A stretch of 64,000 nucleotides of DNA, taken from contig NZ_CP020773.1 in assembly GCF_002101335.1 (NCBI RefSeq), forward strand, positions 1,178,001 through 1,242,000, read 5' to 3'. Every line of letters begins with the position of its first letter. The first letter of the stretch is position 1. This stretch comes from Staphylococcus lutrae (GTDB lineage: Bacteria; Bacillota; Bacilli; Staphylococcales; Staphylococcaceae). Position numbers and translations under genes: made by a program. Under the pieces are notes generated by a model. It saw only the letters and a program-made list of their open reading frames with translations. It had not been told where the DNA came from and ran no database searches. Of the stretch, positions 25,308-34,351 are shown piece by piece.

Positions 25308-25793
25308 ATGGAAGGTCAAATCATTCCTGGAGTCGGAACAAAATATAGTCTAACAACGACGAACAACGAAACGATACACATTATTCTACATTACAATGGT
25401 AAACGAGAAATTTATATTACAGATGATGATGAGGATGTCCTTGCCAATATAGGATTAAATCCAACTGAAGCGAGAGAAGTCGCTTTAAAACTAATGGATG
25501 TTAATCACGATACGATGGAAAAACAAGCATTTGAACGTTTTACGCTTATGCGCAAACAGATGCTTATAGATTGGATTAAAGTAGGTGCAAACTCCCCTCT
25601 AAAGGGCATTCATATTGCACAGGCCGAACATCGCGTGCCTGAAGGAGTTAATATTGTAGGAATCAACCGAGGCCCAGATATCATTCCTAAACCGGATGCT
25701 AGCGAGATTATTTATGAAGGCGATATCTTGCTCGTCATTGGCTATAATGATGCTGTTTCTGAATTTAATGCCGCTTGTCGCCCCGAAAGGTGA
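25308..25793 (+). CDS. KhtT-like regulatory subunit of a K+/H+ antiporter
   Basis: This 161-residue cytoplasmic protein has an N-terminal KhtT-type domain (PGVGTKYSL, DVLANIGLNPTEAREVA). A C-terminal RCK_C (TrkA-C) domain follows from about residue 85 (LKGIHIAQAEHRVPEGVNIVGINRG, YEGDILLVIG). In Bacillus the KhtT partner gates KhtU, which ejects K+ and takes in H+, for example under methylglyoxal stress. A near-perfect AAGGAGG precedes the ATG. Its stop is five bases before the antiporter start, so the two are translationally linked. The promoter carries a QsrR-type operator, which suggests quinone or electrophile induction. Confidence 0.82.
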   Translation: MEGQIIPGVGTKYSLTTTNNETIHIILHYNGKREIYITDDDEDVLANIGLNPTEAREVALKLMDVNHDTMEKQAFERFTLMRKQMLIDWIKVGANSPLKGIHIAQAEHRVPEGVNIVGINRGPDIIPKPDASEIIYEGDILLVIGYNDAVSEFNAACRPER

Positions 25794-25798
25794 CACAT

Positions 25799-26971
25799 AT
25801 GGCTTTTTTTGAACTACATGATATCCTTATTAGTGGTCTCTTACTCTTCCTACTTTTTATAAGTAGCTACCTAGCAAATCGCTTTTTCATCCCTGATATT
25901 ATCATTTTTTTACTCATTGGCATTATACTTGCTTTTTTTGTTCAGCATTCTGATCTATTGACATTCATTGCTGAAATCGGTATTGTACTCATGTTTTTCA
26001 TGCTAGGAATGGCGTTTCCTATCAACCAACTAAAAAAACTCGCACTTAACATTTATAAAGCTGGATTGTTAGACCTCTTTTTGTCTTTCGGCGTGACTGT
26101 AATCCTGCTTCTCATCATGAAACAGCCTATTGAAATCGCGCTATTATTAGGGGGAATTGTCTATGCAACCAGTTCATCTATTACAGTGAAACTGCTAGAA
26201 AAAAATCATCGAATGACAACAAAAGACTCGAACTTCATTCTCGGTTTACTCGTCTTCGAAGATATTGTTTCTCCATTACTTGTCACTATCATTGCAAGTA
26301 TGTTTATCAGTCAAACTTTATCAGCATCCAATTTATTATTCGTCTTTGTTAAAATTTTCTTATTACTTATAGGCGCTATTGCACTTGGCCACTTTGTATT
26401 CAAAAAGCTCAGTGCTTTTGTTGAAAAATATGTTAATGAAGATTTCTTTATTTTATTTCTTGTAGGGACCAGCCTAATTTATGCAGGCTTTGCTATTCAA
26501 CTCGGCTTATCTGAAGTTTTCGGTGCTTTTTTAGCAGGGATTATGCTTGCAGAAACGCGTAAAACCTCGATGTTACAACAAAGTGTACGTAACTTACGCG
26601 ACCTCTTAATGCCCATTTTCTTTATCAATTTCGGTTTGTCTATCGAACTCACTTCAGGTATTTCGAACATCCCCGTTTTGGTCATCCTCATTCTATGGTC
26701 TATCATTTCTAAAATGGCGGTTGGCTATATCGGCGGTAAACAATTTGGGCTCCATTCTACACCTGCATTGCGTGCTGGATTATCATTTACACAACGCGGT
26801 GAATTTTCAATGATTATTGCAGGCTTTGCATCATCACAGATTAAAACACTGAGCGGTATCTTTATTCTGGTCTCGGCTATTATAGGTGTAACGCTCTTTC
26901 AATTTGCCCCTAAAATTGCAAAATATGTTTTCAAATCTAAAAAACAACACGCTTTTCATAATGCATCTTAA
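25799..26971 (+). CDS. KhtU-like CPA2 cation/proton antiporter
   Basis: This 390-residue membrane protein belongs to the monovalent cation:proton antiporter 2 family, with about 12-13 spans. Family features include FIADIGIVLMFF-like (here FIAEIGIVLMFFMLGMAF), GIVYATSSSITVKLL, ILGLLVFEDIVSPLL and GLSFTQRGEFSMIIAGFA. It lacks the C-terminal RCK domain of KefC; the separate KhtT-like protein supplies it. The start is ATG 25799 with AAAGGTGAC upstream; an in-frame extension overlapping khtT is rejected. The pair should drop cytoplasmic pH and K+ in response to toxic electrophiles, by analogy with Kef and Kht systems. Confidence 0.85.
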   Translation: MAFFELHDILISGLLLFLLFISSYLANRFFIPDIIIFLLIGIILAFFVQHSDLLTFIAEIGIVLMFFMLGMAFPINQLKKLALNIYKAGLLDLFLSFGVTVILLLIMKQPIEIALLLGGIVYATSSSITVKLLEKNHRMTTKDSNFILGLLVFEDIVSPLLVTIIASMFISQTLSASNLLFVFVKIFLLLIGAIALGHFVFKKLSAFVEKYVNEDFFILFLVGTSLIYAGFAIQLGLSEVFGAFLAGIMLAETRKTSMLQQSVRNLRDLLMPIFFINFGLSIELTSGISNIPVLVILILWSIISKMAVGYIGGKQFGLHSTPALRAGLSFTQRGEFSMIIAGFASSQIKTLSGIFILVSAIIGVTLFQFAPKIAKYVFKSKKQHAFHNAS

Positions 26972-26980
26972 AGCATAGCC

Positions 26981-27034
26981 ACTCACTTTACGATAACGCG
27001 ACAATCACATTGTTATCAGTGAAGTGAGTTTTTA
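26981..27034 (+). terminator. Terminator of the khtTU-like operon
   Basis: ACTCACTT...GATAAC pairs with GTTATC...AAGTGAGT, followed by TTTTTA. Confidence 0.8.
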
Positions 27035-27151
27035 TATACCGTTATCACAACATAAAAAGTAATGCATTATCAAAATATTTTGAAATCAATTCTGAACTTT
27101 AGTATATTTGTAATTGAATATAAATCGTATAACAGGGAAAGTGGGAGAACT

Positions 27152-28393
27152 ATGAAGTTTACGGAGTTAGATGTCGAAGCGTTTGAATCATTTGTTTCAA
27201 GTCAATTTTCACATTATACACAAGGTGGTAATCATTTTCGATACAGGCAGCAATACACACATGATGTACATTTAGTGGGGGTTAAAGATGAACACGATGA
27301 AGTGATTGCAGCATGTCTCCTCACTGAAGCACGTGCTCTAAAAATTTTTAAATACTTTTACACTCATCGTGGTCCTGTTTTAGACTATGAAAACCTTGAA
27401 CTGGTTCAGTTCTTTTTTGAAAACCTTACACATTACCTCAAACAACATGGCTGTTTATATGTTTTAACTGACCCGTATGTGATTGCACGTATACGGGATT
27501 CCAAAGGGCATATTACGCAAAGCTTTGATCGACGTGCACTCTTTGAGACATTTGAAAAATTAGGCTACCGACATCAAGGGTTTCCGATTGGCTATTCAAG
27601 TAAGCGTCAAATACGTTGGCTCTCTGTCCTTAATCTCAAAGGTAAATCTGAAGCAGAATTATTAAAAGCGATGGACTATCAGACACGTCGTAACATTAAA
27701 AAAACCTATGAAATGGGAGTTCAAGTCAAAGATTTACCTATCTCGGAAACGGCACGCTTTTTCAAGCTTTTTCAAATGGCTGAAGAAAAGCACGGTTTCA
27801 CTTTTAGAGATCAATCGTATTTTGAAGAAATGCAAAAAATCTATGCAGGTCATAGCGTTCTAAAATTAGCCTATATTGATTTGAATCAACTTCTGGTACA
27901 ACAAAATGACACACTCAAAACATTGGTTGCATCCGCCTCAGATATTGAAAACTTATTAAAAAGTGCACCAAATTCTAAGAAAAATAAAAGCAAGTTAAAA
28001 CAAACACGACAACAAATCCAAGCACAAGAGCGCAAAATCTCTCAAACACAGCGCTTCATTTCCGAAGACGGGGCAGTATTAGATTTAGCCGCCGCATTAT
28101 ATATTGATAATGCGCACGAACTGTATTATCTTTCAAGTGGGTCGAATCCTAAATATAATGTATATATGGGGGCTTATCGCTTACAATGGGAGATGATTCA
28201 ATTTGCACTTCGACAAGGCATAGACCGCTATAATTTTTACGGTGTGACCGGTGACTTTACAATACACGCCGAAGATTATGGTGTCCAGCGCTTTAAAGAA
28301 GGGTTTGACGCACACATAGAGGAGTATATTGGAGACTTTGTCAAGCCGATAAGGCCTTGGTTATACCGCTTATTTCAACTGATATCACGTTAG
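27152..28393 (+). CDS. FemAB/FmhX-family peptidoglycan aminoacyltransferase
   Basis: This 413-residue protein has the FemABX layout. The first GNAT-like domain starts MKFTELDVEAFESFV and contains FKYFYTHRGPVLDYEN. A second GNAT-like domain follows, with MDYQTRRNIKKTYEMGV. Between its strands lies a charged helical arm (about residues 245-310), the FemA coiled-coil insertion. The end has GSNPKYNVYMGAYRLQWEMIQFA and DRYNFYGVTGDF. These enzymes add Gly or Ser to the stem-peptide bridge using tRNA. Start 27152 follows GTGGGAG. It is monocistronic and separate from femAB, so it is a paralogue of FmhA/FmhC or of lysostaphin-immunity type (Lif/Epr). Which residue it adds cannot be told. Confidence 0.85.
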   Translation: MKFTELDVEAFESFVSSQFSHYTQGGNHFRYRQQYTHDVHLVGVKDEHDEVIAACLLTEARALKIFKYFYTHRGPVLDYENLELVQFFFENLTHYLKQHGCLYVLTDPYVIARIRDSKGHITQSFDRRALFETFEKLGYRHQGFPIGYSSKRQIRWLSVLNLKGKSEAELLKAMDYQTRRNIKKTYEMGVQVKDLPISETARFFKLFQMAEEKHGFTFRDQSYFEEMQKIYAGHSVLKLAYIDLNQLLVQQNDTLKTLVASASDIENLLKSAPNSKKNKSKLKQTRQQIQAQERKISQTQRFISEDGAVLDLAAALYIDNAHELYYLSSGSNPKYNVYMGAYRLQWEMIQFALRQGIDRYNFYGVTGDFTIHAEDYGVQRFKEGFDAHIEEYIGDFVKPIRPWLYRLFQLISR

Positions 28394-28535
28394 TTATATC
28401 TCCAATCGATATACGAATCATGCTTTTGTATCAATATTACAAGAACCACCTATCATTAAATACATGGTGTATAGCACTGAGAGGCTTTCTCCCAATTTAA
28501 TCATGGATTACAGGCACTCTACTACATCAATATTT

Positions 28536-28582
28536 GGCGTTATACTCAGTCACTAGTCTTATTGAGTATAGCGCCATTTTTT
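28536..28582 (+). terminator. Terminator of the femAB-like gene
   Basis: GGCGTTATACTCA and TGAGTATAGCGCC form a perfect 13-base stem followed by ATTTTTT. Confidence 0.85.
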
Positions 28583-28593
28583 CGCAACCCGTC

Positions 28594-28637
28594 AAAAAAG
28601 AGATGAAGCCACTTTATGCGACTTCATCTCTCATTTT
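28594..28637 (-). terminator. Terminator of the arylamine N-acetyltransferase gene
   Basis: AGAGATGAAG and CTTCATCTCT form a 10-base stem flanked by A and T runs. It can work in both directions and suits the minus-strand nat gene. Confidence 0.7.
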
Positions 28638-28703
28638 TGCTCACCAGGCCAATTTGACAAAGCGCCTGATATTTATCACACCATGTACTTTCACGCATCG
28701 TTT

Positions 28704-29498
28704 TTACTGTTTTTCTATACGTGGTATGTGCACGTCTAGCCCAAAGTAGCTTTGCAACAGTTCACGATAGTTTTCTGCAGTCACAGGAATTTTCGTTTTG
28801 CCTTCCATCGTTGTGACAGTTACATGTGACAACGACATCGTGTTGTGTCCTTGAGGCGTCTTAATATTCACCATCAGTATTTTCTTAAATACATAGTCCG
28901 GATGATTAATTGTAAAATCATAACGTGCATCAAAATAGTCTATCGTTCTATTCACATTTTCAAAATAGAGCAAGTCTGTCCAAACTTTATTCACTGCGTC
29001 ATTTTTTGTCATTTGCACGTAATAAGCATTTTCTTGCTGTTCTGCTGGAATAATTCGATAAATGTCACCTTCATCATCAACATATGCACCATTTAGCGGG
29101 ATAGGTTGACTTGGAAAATGACCAAATCCGGTATCTGCAATATAATCTTGACCTTCTATTGTAACGATCGTTGTTAAGTGTGTATCCATTTTCTTCCAAT
29201 CTCGTTGTGGGGGCTTCACATACCCAGAAATCAATTTTGTGTTGAAACCACGATGTGTTAAATACGCATATGTGACAAGATTATTTTCATAACATAATCC
29301 CCCACGATGGCATTTAACAAACTTGTTAATATTTTGATGAACATCCATCGTGATGCCTTTCCCATTGAACACATCAATTGCTTCAAAAGGAATCTTTATC
29401 ATGAAATGATAGATATATTTTTTCAATGCCTCAAGTGTATGCGTTTCCATATCTTCTTGCTGAATGCCAATATAGTTTTCAAGTGCTTTGAAAGTCAT
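28704..29498 (-). CDS. nat: Arylamine N-acetyltransferase
   Basis: This 264-residue NAT-family protein transfers acetyl from acetyl-CoA to arylamines or related amines. The catalytic triad is visible: Cys in CHRGGLCYENN, His in DTHLTTIV and Asp in YIADTGFG. YIGIQQEDMETHTLEALKKY opens the family N-terminal helical domain. The chosen start is ATG 29498, after GAGAGGACGGG; ATG 29516 is in frame but has a poorly placed ribosome site. It is monocistronic, with a terminator downstream. The physiological substrate is unknown. The 29499-29821 gap contains no other gene I can support. Confidence 0.88.
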   Translation of the reverse strand: MTFKALENYIGIQQEDMETHTLEALKKYIYHFMIKIPFEAIDVFNGKGITMDVHQNINKFVKCHRGGLCYENNLVTYAYLTHRGFNTKLISGYVKPPQRDWKKMDTHLTTIVTIEGQDYIADTGFGHFPSQPIPLNGAYVDDEGDIYRIIPAEQQENAYYVQMTKNDAVNKVWTDLLYFENVNRTIDYFDARYDFTINHPDYVFKKILMVNIKTPQGHNTMSLSHVTVTTMEGKTKIPVTAENYRELLQSYFGLDVHIPRIEKQ

Positions 29499-29821
29499 GC
29501 TATCCCGTCCTCTCATTAAAAACAGTATTTTCTTTCTCCATCATTTTTTAATGATTTCCGCGCACATTTCTTCATGCACAAGACCTCCCGCTATGTCTCA
29601 TCCATATGCACCGTTATCGCTATCATTCATTTTAAGAGGTTACTGATAACACTATCATAAATCTCATGCTGCCACTTTACAAACGGAATGCATTCCTATT
29701 ATTTCGAACAACACTTATCTCTATTCCCTAAGTTGATTGGCATTGGGGTAAATCATTTCCACGTCTAAAACCTATTATTTTCTGCATATGGCTCTATTAT
29801 ATGGCCCAATGTCATTTCAAA

Positions 29822-31207
29822 TTATTGTCCATTATATGCACGCTGAATCATTTTGTTAAAATATTTTTGATGGGCTTCACCGAGCATATTCACCTTTTTT
29901 TGTGCCGCAATTCTATCTTGATATTTATGCGTATCAACATATTGCTTCACTAGCCATTCAGCCTCTCTAACATGATTACGGCGAATCGCTCGTTTATCAC
30001 GTTCAGTAAAGTCTGATGTGTCGCTTTCACTGTAGCCAACCATTTCACCACTATGTTGATAGTACGATATTTCTTCCATATCTACCCAATTCGATTCCGT
30101 TATGACTTCCGTTTCAACATTTTCCACGGGTGCCGCCATACGTTGCGGTACTTTCGTTGATGCTGGAATTGGAGGTGTTTGAATATCAACACGTTCCTTT
30201 TGGTGGAATGTCGACATAGGCTTCTCCACTATCTCTTCTGTAAATATCGGCATCTCGATTTCGTTTGCAGGGGGTGACTCTATCTCAAGCGCTTTCACAG
30301 GTGATGTTGAGGACACAGGTTGTATAGCGTCATGCTTGAGTGGTAGATCCTTTTTAAATGCTCTTGGATGTCTTAAACTCACATTTACTTTTGCATTTTG
30401 AGCATCATTTCTGAGTTTTTGTTTTAAAACATGGTCATTTTGATTCTCCGCAGTCAGTGTCGGTATCTCTTTAGGACGTGCCAAATCAATATCTTCAAAA
30501 AATTCATCGATGATTGTTTCTAAATCTTCTAAGCGCTCATTCAACATTCTTTGATTTACAGGTTTCTTTAATTCACGCTCATTTTCTGTCCCACCCATAA
30601 TCAAATCTAACTTATTATATAAATCTGCTCGTTCATCTGTCTTCCTATAAAATGTTTGACCTAGCATCAATACTTTGTTTTCCAATTCATTAACCTTTTC
30701 GTCTGCTTTGTCTTGCTCCTCATCAGTAAAGGTTTTTAAATCTGTATGTTTTGTTTCAACATTTTTTATTTCGTCTTCGAAATCATTTTTGTTTTGTTTC
30801 AATGCATCATACACCGCTGCATATCTATGATGCGTCAATCCATAAATATCTTCACGCTGTTCCATATTATTTTTATGACGGTAATTAATGATTTTTTCTT
30901 CAAGTAAAAATCTATTTATTGCATCATTTTCTGCCAAAAATTTATCTTGATATTTTTGATAAGCTGCTTTAAATTCAGGCTCATCAAAGCGATGATAATC
31001 TTTAACTGACAATCTATATATCAAATCATCTAAACTATCTGTATACTGTTTAACAGTATAACTTTTATTACGATCTCCTTTTAATTCCAATGCCTTCGAT
31101 TTATATGGATTTGGTTCACCACTTACAATCGCACTTGCATTCCCTGTTGTAGCGTAATGTGATGCCAAAATTGCCCCTGACATTAAAATGAATAACTTTT
31201 TCCTCAC
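29822..31207 (-). CDS. Coagulase / von Willebrand factor-binding-type prothrombin activator
   Basis: This is a 461-residue secreted protein. The signal peptide ends at GNASA, leaving a mature N terminus Ile27-Val28. In staphylocoagulase and vWbp such an Ile-Val inserts into prothrombin and activates it without cleavage. D1/D2-like helical domains follow: DLKTFTDEEQDKADEKV, LDLIMGGTENE and LEDLETIIDEFFEDIDLARPKEI align by eye with coagulase. A Pro/Thr/Glu-rich linker follows. The tail EAEWLVKQYVDTHKYQDRIAAQKKVN resembles vWbp. The 27-residue fibrinogen-binding repeats of S. aureus Coa are absent. The start is GTG 31207 with AGGGAG upstream. A SaeR-like box lies about 150 bases upstream. Vwb or Coa naming is uncertain. 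Confidence 0.82.
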   Translation of the reverse strand: MRKKLFILMSGAILASHYATTGNASAIVSGEPNPYKSKALELKGDRNKSYTVKQYTDSLDDLIYRLSVKDYHRFDEPEFKAAYQKYQDKFLAENDAINRFLLEEKIINYRHKNNMEQREDIYGLTHHRYAAVYDALKQNKNDFEDEIKNVETKHTDLKTFTDEEQDKADEKVNELENKVLMLGQTFYRKTDERADLYNKLDLIMGGTENERELKKPVNQRMLNERLEDLETIIDEFFEDIDLARPKEIPTLTAENQNDHVLKQKLRNDAQNAKVNVSLRHPRAFKKDLPLKHDAIQPVSSTSPVKALEIESPPANEIEMPIFTEEIVEKPMSTFHQKERVDIQTPPIPASTKVPQRMAAPVENVETEVITESNWVDMEEISYYQHSGEMVGYSESDTSDFTERDKRAIRRNHVREAEWLVKQYVDTHKYQDRIAAQKKVNMLGEAHQKYFNKMIQRAYNGQ

Positions 31208-31350
31208 TTGTCTAACTCCCTTATTTTATATTTTTAATATTATGTCTTATTTATATATATAAATTTTTAAGCAGGATTACATTATATATTATAATGTGTA
31301 AGATAAAAATTAACTATACTTTAAAAAAGTATAAATTAAAAACATGTAAA

Positions 31351-31366
31351 TTAAGAGATTTTTAAT
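31351..31366 (-). promoter_or_regulatory. SaeR-like box upstream of the coagulase gene
   Basis: On the minus strand ATTAA-AAATCT-CTTAA resembles the SaeR direct repeat GTTAA-N6-GTTAA, each half with one change. It lies about 145 bases before the start. In AT-rich sequence this match is weak on its own. Confidence 0.35.
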
Positions 31367-31480
31367 AGTTGTTATTAACAATAACCGCCCATTTTCATGA
31401 AGGTACATGAAGCAGATTAAGTTTTTATATGTATTCAAAAATTCGAGAGATGAGGCAATCTAGCTCTCTTTACAACTGTA

Positions 31481-31525
31481 AAAAAGCTGCGAAGAAATTG
31501 ATAATGATGAATTTCCTCGCAGCTT
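31481..31525 (-). terminator. Terminator of the small membrane-protein gene
   Basis: AAGCTGCGAAGAAATT and AATTTCCTCGCAGCTT form a 16-base stem with one mismatch, followed on the minus strand by a T run. Confidence 0.8.
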
Positions 31526-31642
31526 ATCTAAGTATGTTTTAAATTTCAAACCTCAAAAAAGAAGTCCCGCCAAAATAAATGTCAATGATGGTGTGTTGCT
31601 CTTTTTTAGAATCAATCTTCATCCTTTACACAAACACTGTGG

Positions 31643-31924
31643 TTATTTAATCACTGCCACCTTTAATAGGATATACACAATGATCAAATCCAATACGGAT
31701 AGCCCAACATAAAGTAGTAACATACCTGAAATTTGTATAGGTAATAGTAGTACAATAATAAGGTAAATCAAACTTAATATGAGAAATGATTGTCCTATTA
31801 AAACATTGGTCCGTGCATGATTAGGAAAAAAAGAAATAATCGGTTGTTTGCGATTAAAAATAATCAACCACGCCCCGGTTAATAAAATTAAAATTGCAAA
31901 GCTAATTCCCACGGCATAACGCAT
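31643..31924 (-). CDS. Small membrane protein of unknown function
   Basis: This 93-residue protein has three hydrophobic spans: AVGISFAILILLTGAWLIIF, then VLIGQSFLILSLIYLIIVLL, and MLLLYVGLSVLDLIIVYILL. It has short basic loops and no recognised motif. ATG 31924 is eight bases after GGAG, which decides it over the upstream in-frame GTG. A strong terminator follows, which supports it as a real gene. I do not recognise the family; DUF3784-like small proteins are similar in size. Confidence 0.55.
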   Translation of the reverse strand: MRYAVGISFAILILLTGAWLIIFNRKQPIISFFPNHARTNVLIGQSFLILSLIYLIIVLLLPIQISGMLLLYVGLSVLDLIIVYILLKVAVIK

Positions 31925-32403
31925 TTCAAACACTCCAGTCTTTATTTTATCTCTTTAGCTGAGTGAAATATCTATCGATAGGCTTGTGACAAACTGATGT
32001 AAAAATAAGTTCTATTTCATAAAATCAACAACTTATGTACATATTATCATTATAAACAAATGAATTAAATAGTTATTTTTACATTGAAAATTAATTTTTA
32101 TAAAAATGCATAATAGACGTATTCCGCTATATATTCAATGCCTTTGCTAAAAATGAAGGGAAGGATACACTATGAACACCGCTTCAGCAAGCAGATGATG
32201 CATCATTATTACAGATAAGCGATGGCTTTTGTTTTTTGTGACTTCGGATTTCCAATGTATTGATGGGATGCGTATTGTTTCACGTGAAATCTTCATCATT
32301 TGAATAGTAAAAATGAGCATCTCATATATCTTTATCCATTGCACATCACAAATAGTGCCGTGTTTTAAAAAGTTTATTACAGTACTTTTTACCACTTGAT
32401 ACA

Positions 32404-32449
32404 ATCCCCCCTAAAGACCAGCCTTTTAAAGCTCACATTTAGGGGGGAT
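32404..32449. repeat. Perfect 12-base inverted repeat in a gene-free stretch
   Basis: ATCCCCCCTAAA (32404-32415) and TTTAGGGGGGAT (32438-32449) are perfect complements with a 22-base loop and no T run on either side. The 31925-32623 gap has no other feature I can support. Confidence 0.6.
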
Positions 32450-32623
32450 AACATAGAGAGAAGAAATGATGTCGCTCGTAAGTGAAACTACTTGCAAACA
32501 CCCTATTCCTATTCCTACATATATAATTATTGATAACGATAACTAGGTTATATTCTCAAAAAGTTTCTATCGTTGTCATTTTTTCATATTGATGATCACG
32601 ATTGTATGCTGATTCTGAGTAAC

Positions 32624-33976
32624 CTATTCAGAGACTTCTGATCTTGTCCATCGACTTAAGACGATAAATAAACCCAATCCAATAAGGCTCATGATACCAA
32701 GTACAAGTAAGATAGCACCAAAATGAGCCTTTAATGTTTCATTCCCCGGGAAATGAAGCGCATGAAGGTCGATTAGTGCTGCCGCAATCGCGATTCCAAC
32801 AGAAACTGCAACATTAATAATAAGATTATAAAAACCAATCGCCACCCCTGTCATTTGAACATCGATTGTTTGAATCGCTTCATTTAGCAGTGGCGCATAC
32901 ATCAAAGCAAAGCTACCAGCAAAGAGAATCATTGAAATTACAAAAATGGTAACATGTGCGCCTACTGTAAATGCAGGCAAAAACAAACTAAAAGTGATAC
33001 ATACGATGGCCGTGATAATGGCTTGTTTTGAGGTTAAATACCGCCCGATTTGACCACTCATCGCGCCTACAATCACGGCCACTACATAACCTGGTAGAAG
33101 GAGAAGTGAAGTCGTATCTAATTTAAAATGATAAATCTGCTCCATAATAAATGGAAACGTAAAAATATAACCGAGTTGTATCGCATACATCACAAAGACA
33201 ATAAATAAATATGATGCGTAACGTTTATTTTTGAAAAATGTCTTATCCACTAGCGGGTGTCGGGCACGTTGGATATAGAATGCAAACATCCCAACAATGA
33301 TTATAGCCAAACCGAGATAAAGCCAATTAAAATTCGTAATAAATAGCATCACCGTGGTCGCAATCGTTGCAATTAAAATCAATCCAATGAAATCTAAATG
33401 TGCTTTATTTTTATGATTTTCTTTCGGCAATAATTTGAACAAGAAAGGTAAAGTCAATATCACGATAAGCGCAATTAAGAACATGTCCGTCCAATGTAAA
33501 TAGGTCGAAATAAATCCACCGGAAAGCGTTCCAATAACCAGTGAGAGCGAATAACTACTTGTACTCAAACCAAGATACGTTTTTTGGTCTTCACGAGATA
33601 GATATTTAGCCACATAAATGACATACAATGTTTCTGCTGCGGCAAGTCCCGCCGTTTGTATCATACGTGCCGCAAGAAGCAGTGCAAATTGATGTTGAAA
33701 AATATAACCCAAAATAGATCCTACAATAATAAAAAGCACACCATAAATAAATAACGTCCGTATACTGACTGCATCAGATAACGAGGCATAAACCACTGCA
33801 CCAATACCAATCACTAGACCTGCTAATGTAGCTTGCCAACTCACTGTTGTCACCGAAATGTTCAAATCATTGGCAATCGCAACAGAGATTAGTTTAAAAG
33901 AATTATCAATAACTAAGCTGAATACAAATAAAAAAAGTAAAATGGGCACTGCTTTTTTCACTTTTGAATATTCCAT
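32624..33976 (-). CDS. tet38: Tet38-type MFS efflux pump
   Basis: This 450-residue, 14-span-type major facilitator protein matches S. aureus Tet38 in length and almost throughout by recall. Examples are KKAVPILLFLFVFSLVIDNS, ISVTTVSWQATLAGLVIG, LGLSTSSYSLSLVIGTLSGG and MTGVAIGFYNLIINVAVSVG. Tet38 is a chromosomal pump that exports tetracycline and fatty acids and also influences cell attachment. The gene lies alone, divergent from the YagU-like gene. The roughly 375-base gap between them (33977-34351) must hold both promoters, but I see no clear operator. Confidence 0.88.
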   Translation of the reverse strand: MEYSKVKKAVPILLFLFVFSLVIDNSFKLISVAIANDLNISVTTVSWQATLAGLVIGIGAVVYASLSDAVSIRTLFIYGVLFIIVGSILGYIFQHQFALLLAARMIQTAGLAAAETLYVIYVAKYLSREDQKTYLGLSTSSYSLSLVIGTLSGGFISTYLHWTDMFLIALIVILTLPFLFKLLPKENHKNKAHLDFIGLILIATIATTVMLFITNFNWLYLGLAIIIVGMFAFYIQRARHPLVDKTFFKNKRYASYLFIVFVMYAIQLGYIFTFPFIMEQIYHFKLDTTSLLLLPGYVVAVIVGAMSGQIGRYLTSKQAIITAIVCITFSLFLPAFTVGAHVTIFVISMILFAGSFALMYAPLLNEAIQTIDVQMTGVAIGFYNLIINVAVSVGIAIAAALIDLHALHFPGNETLKAHFGAILLVLGIMSLIGLGLFIVLSRWTRSEVSE

Positions 33977-34351
33977 GTTCTCCTACTCCTTTACATTCGA
34001 GATGATGCTCTTTTTCATCTTTTTCGCACCTGATGCAGTGATTCATCTCAATTCGAAATACTTTTTTGCAAACTTGTATAATTATTTGTCTAATTGTCTA
34101 TACAATAACATACTACATCATTCAGATAGCGCTTTCAACGCTCAGAATATGTCAATTTCAAAAACATTTTTCATTCTTATCACATTTCTATTTGTCTAAA
34201 CGTCATGAATTTTCCGAACAACTTCAAAAATTGCTGACGCCCTTCATATCATTGTCACCAAATGTTTAAAAGCCGAATTCTTACGATATTGAGATTTTTT
34301 TCACATATTATTATACTAAGAGTATCTTAATGGTTATTGGAGGAATGCTTA

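Noticed and set aside
32147..32404. 85-residue minus-strand frame in the long gap before tet38
   Set aside because: No plausible ribosome-binding site and no family-like pattern.
34066..34269. Short plus-strand frames in the gap between tet38 and yagU
   Set aside because: Low-complexity translations overlapping the promoter area, without ribosome-binding sites.
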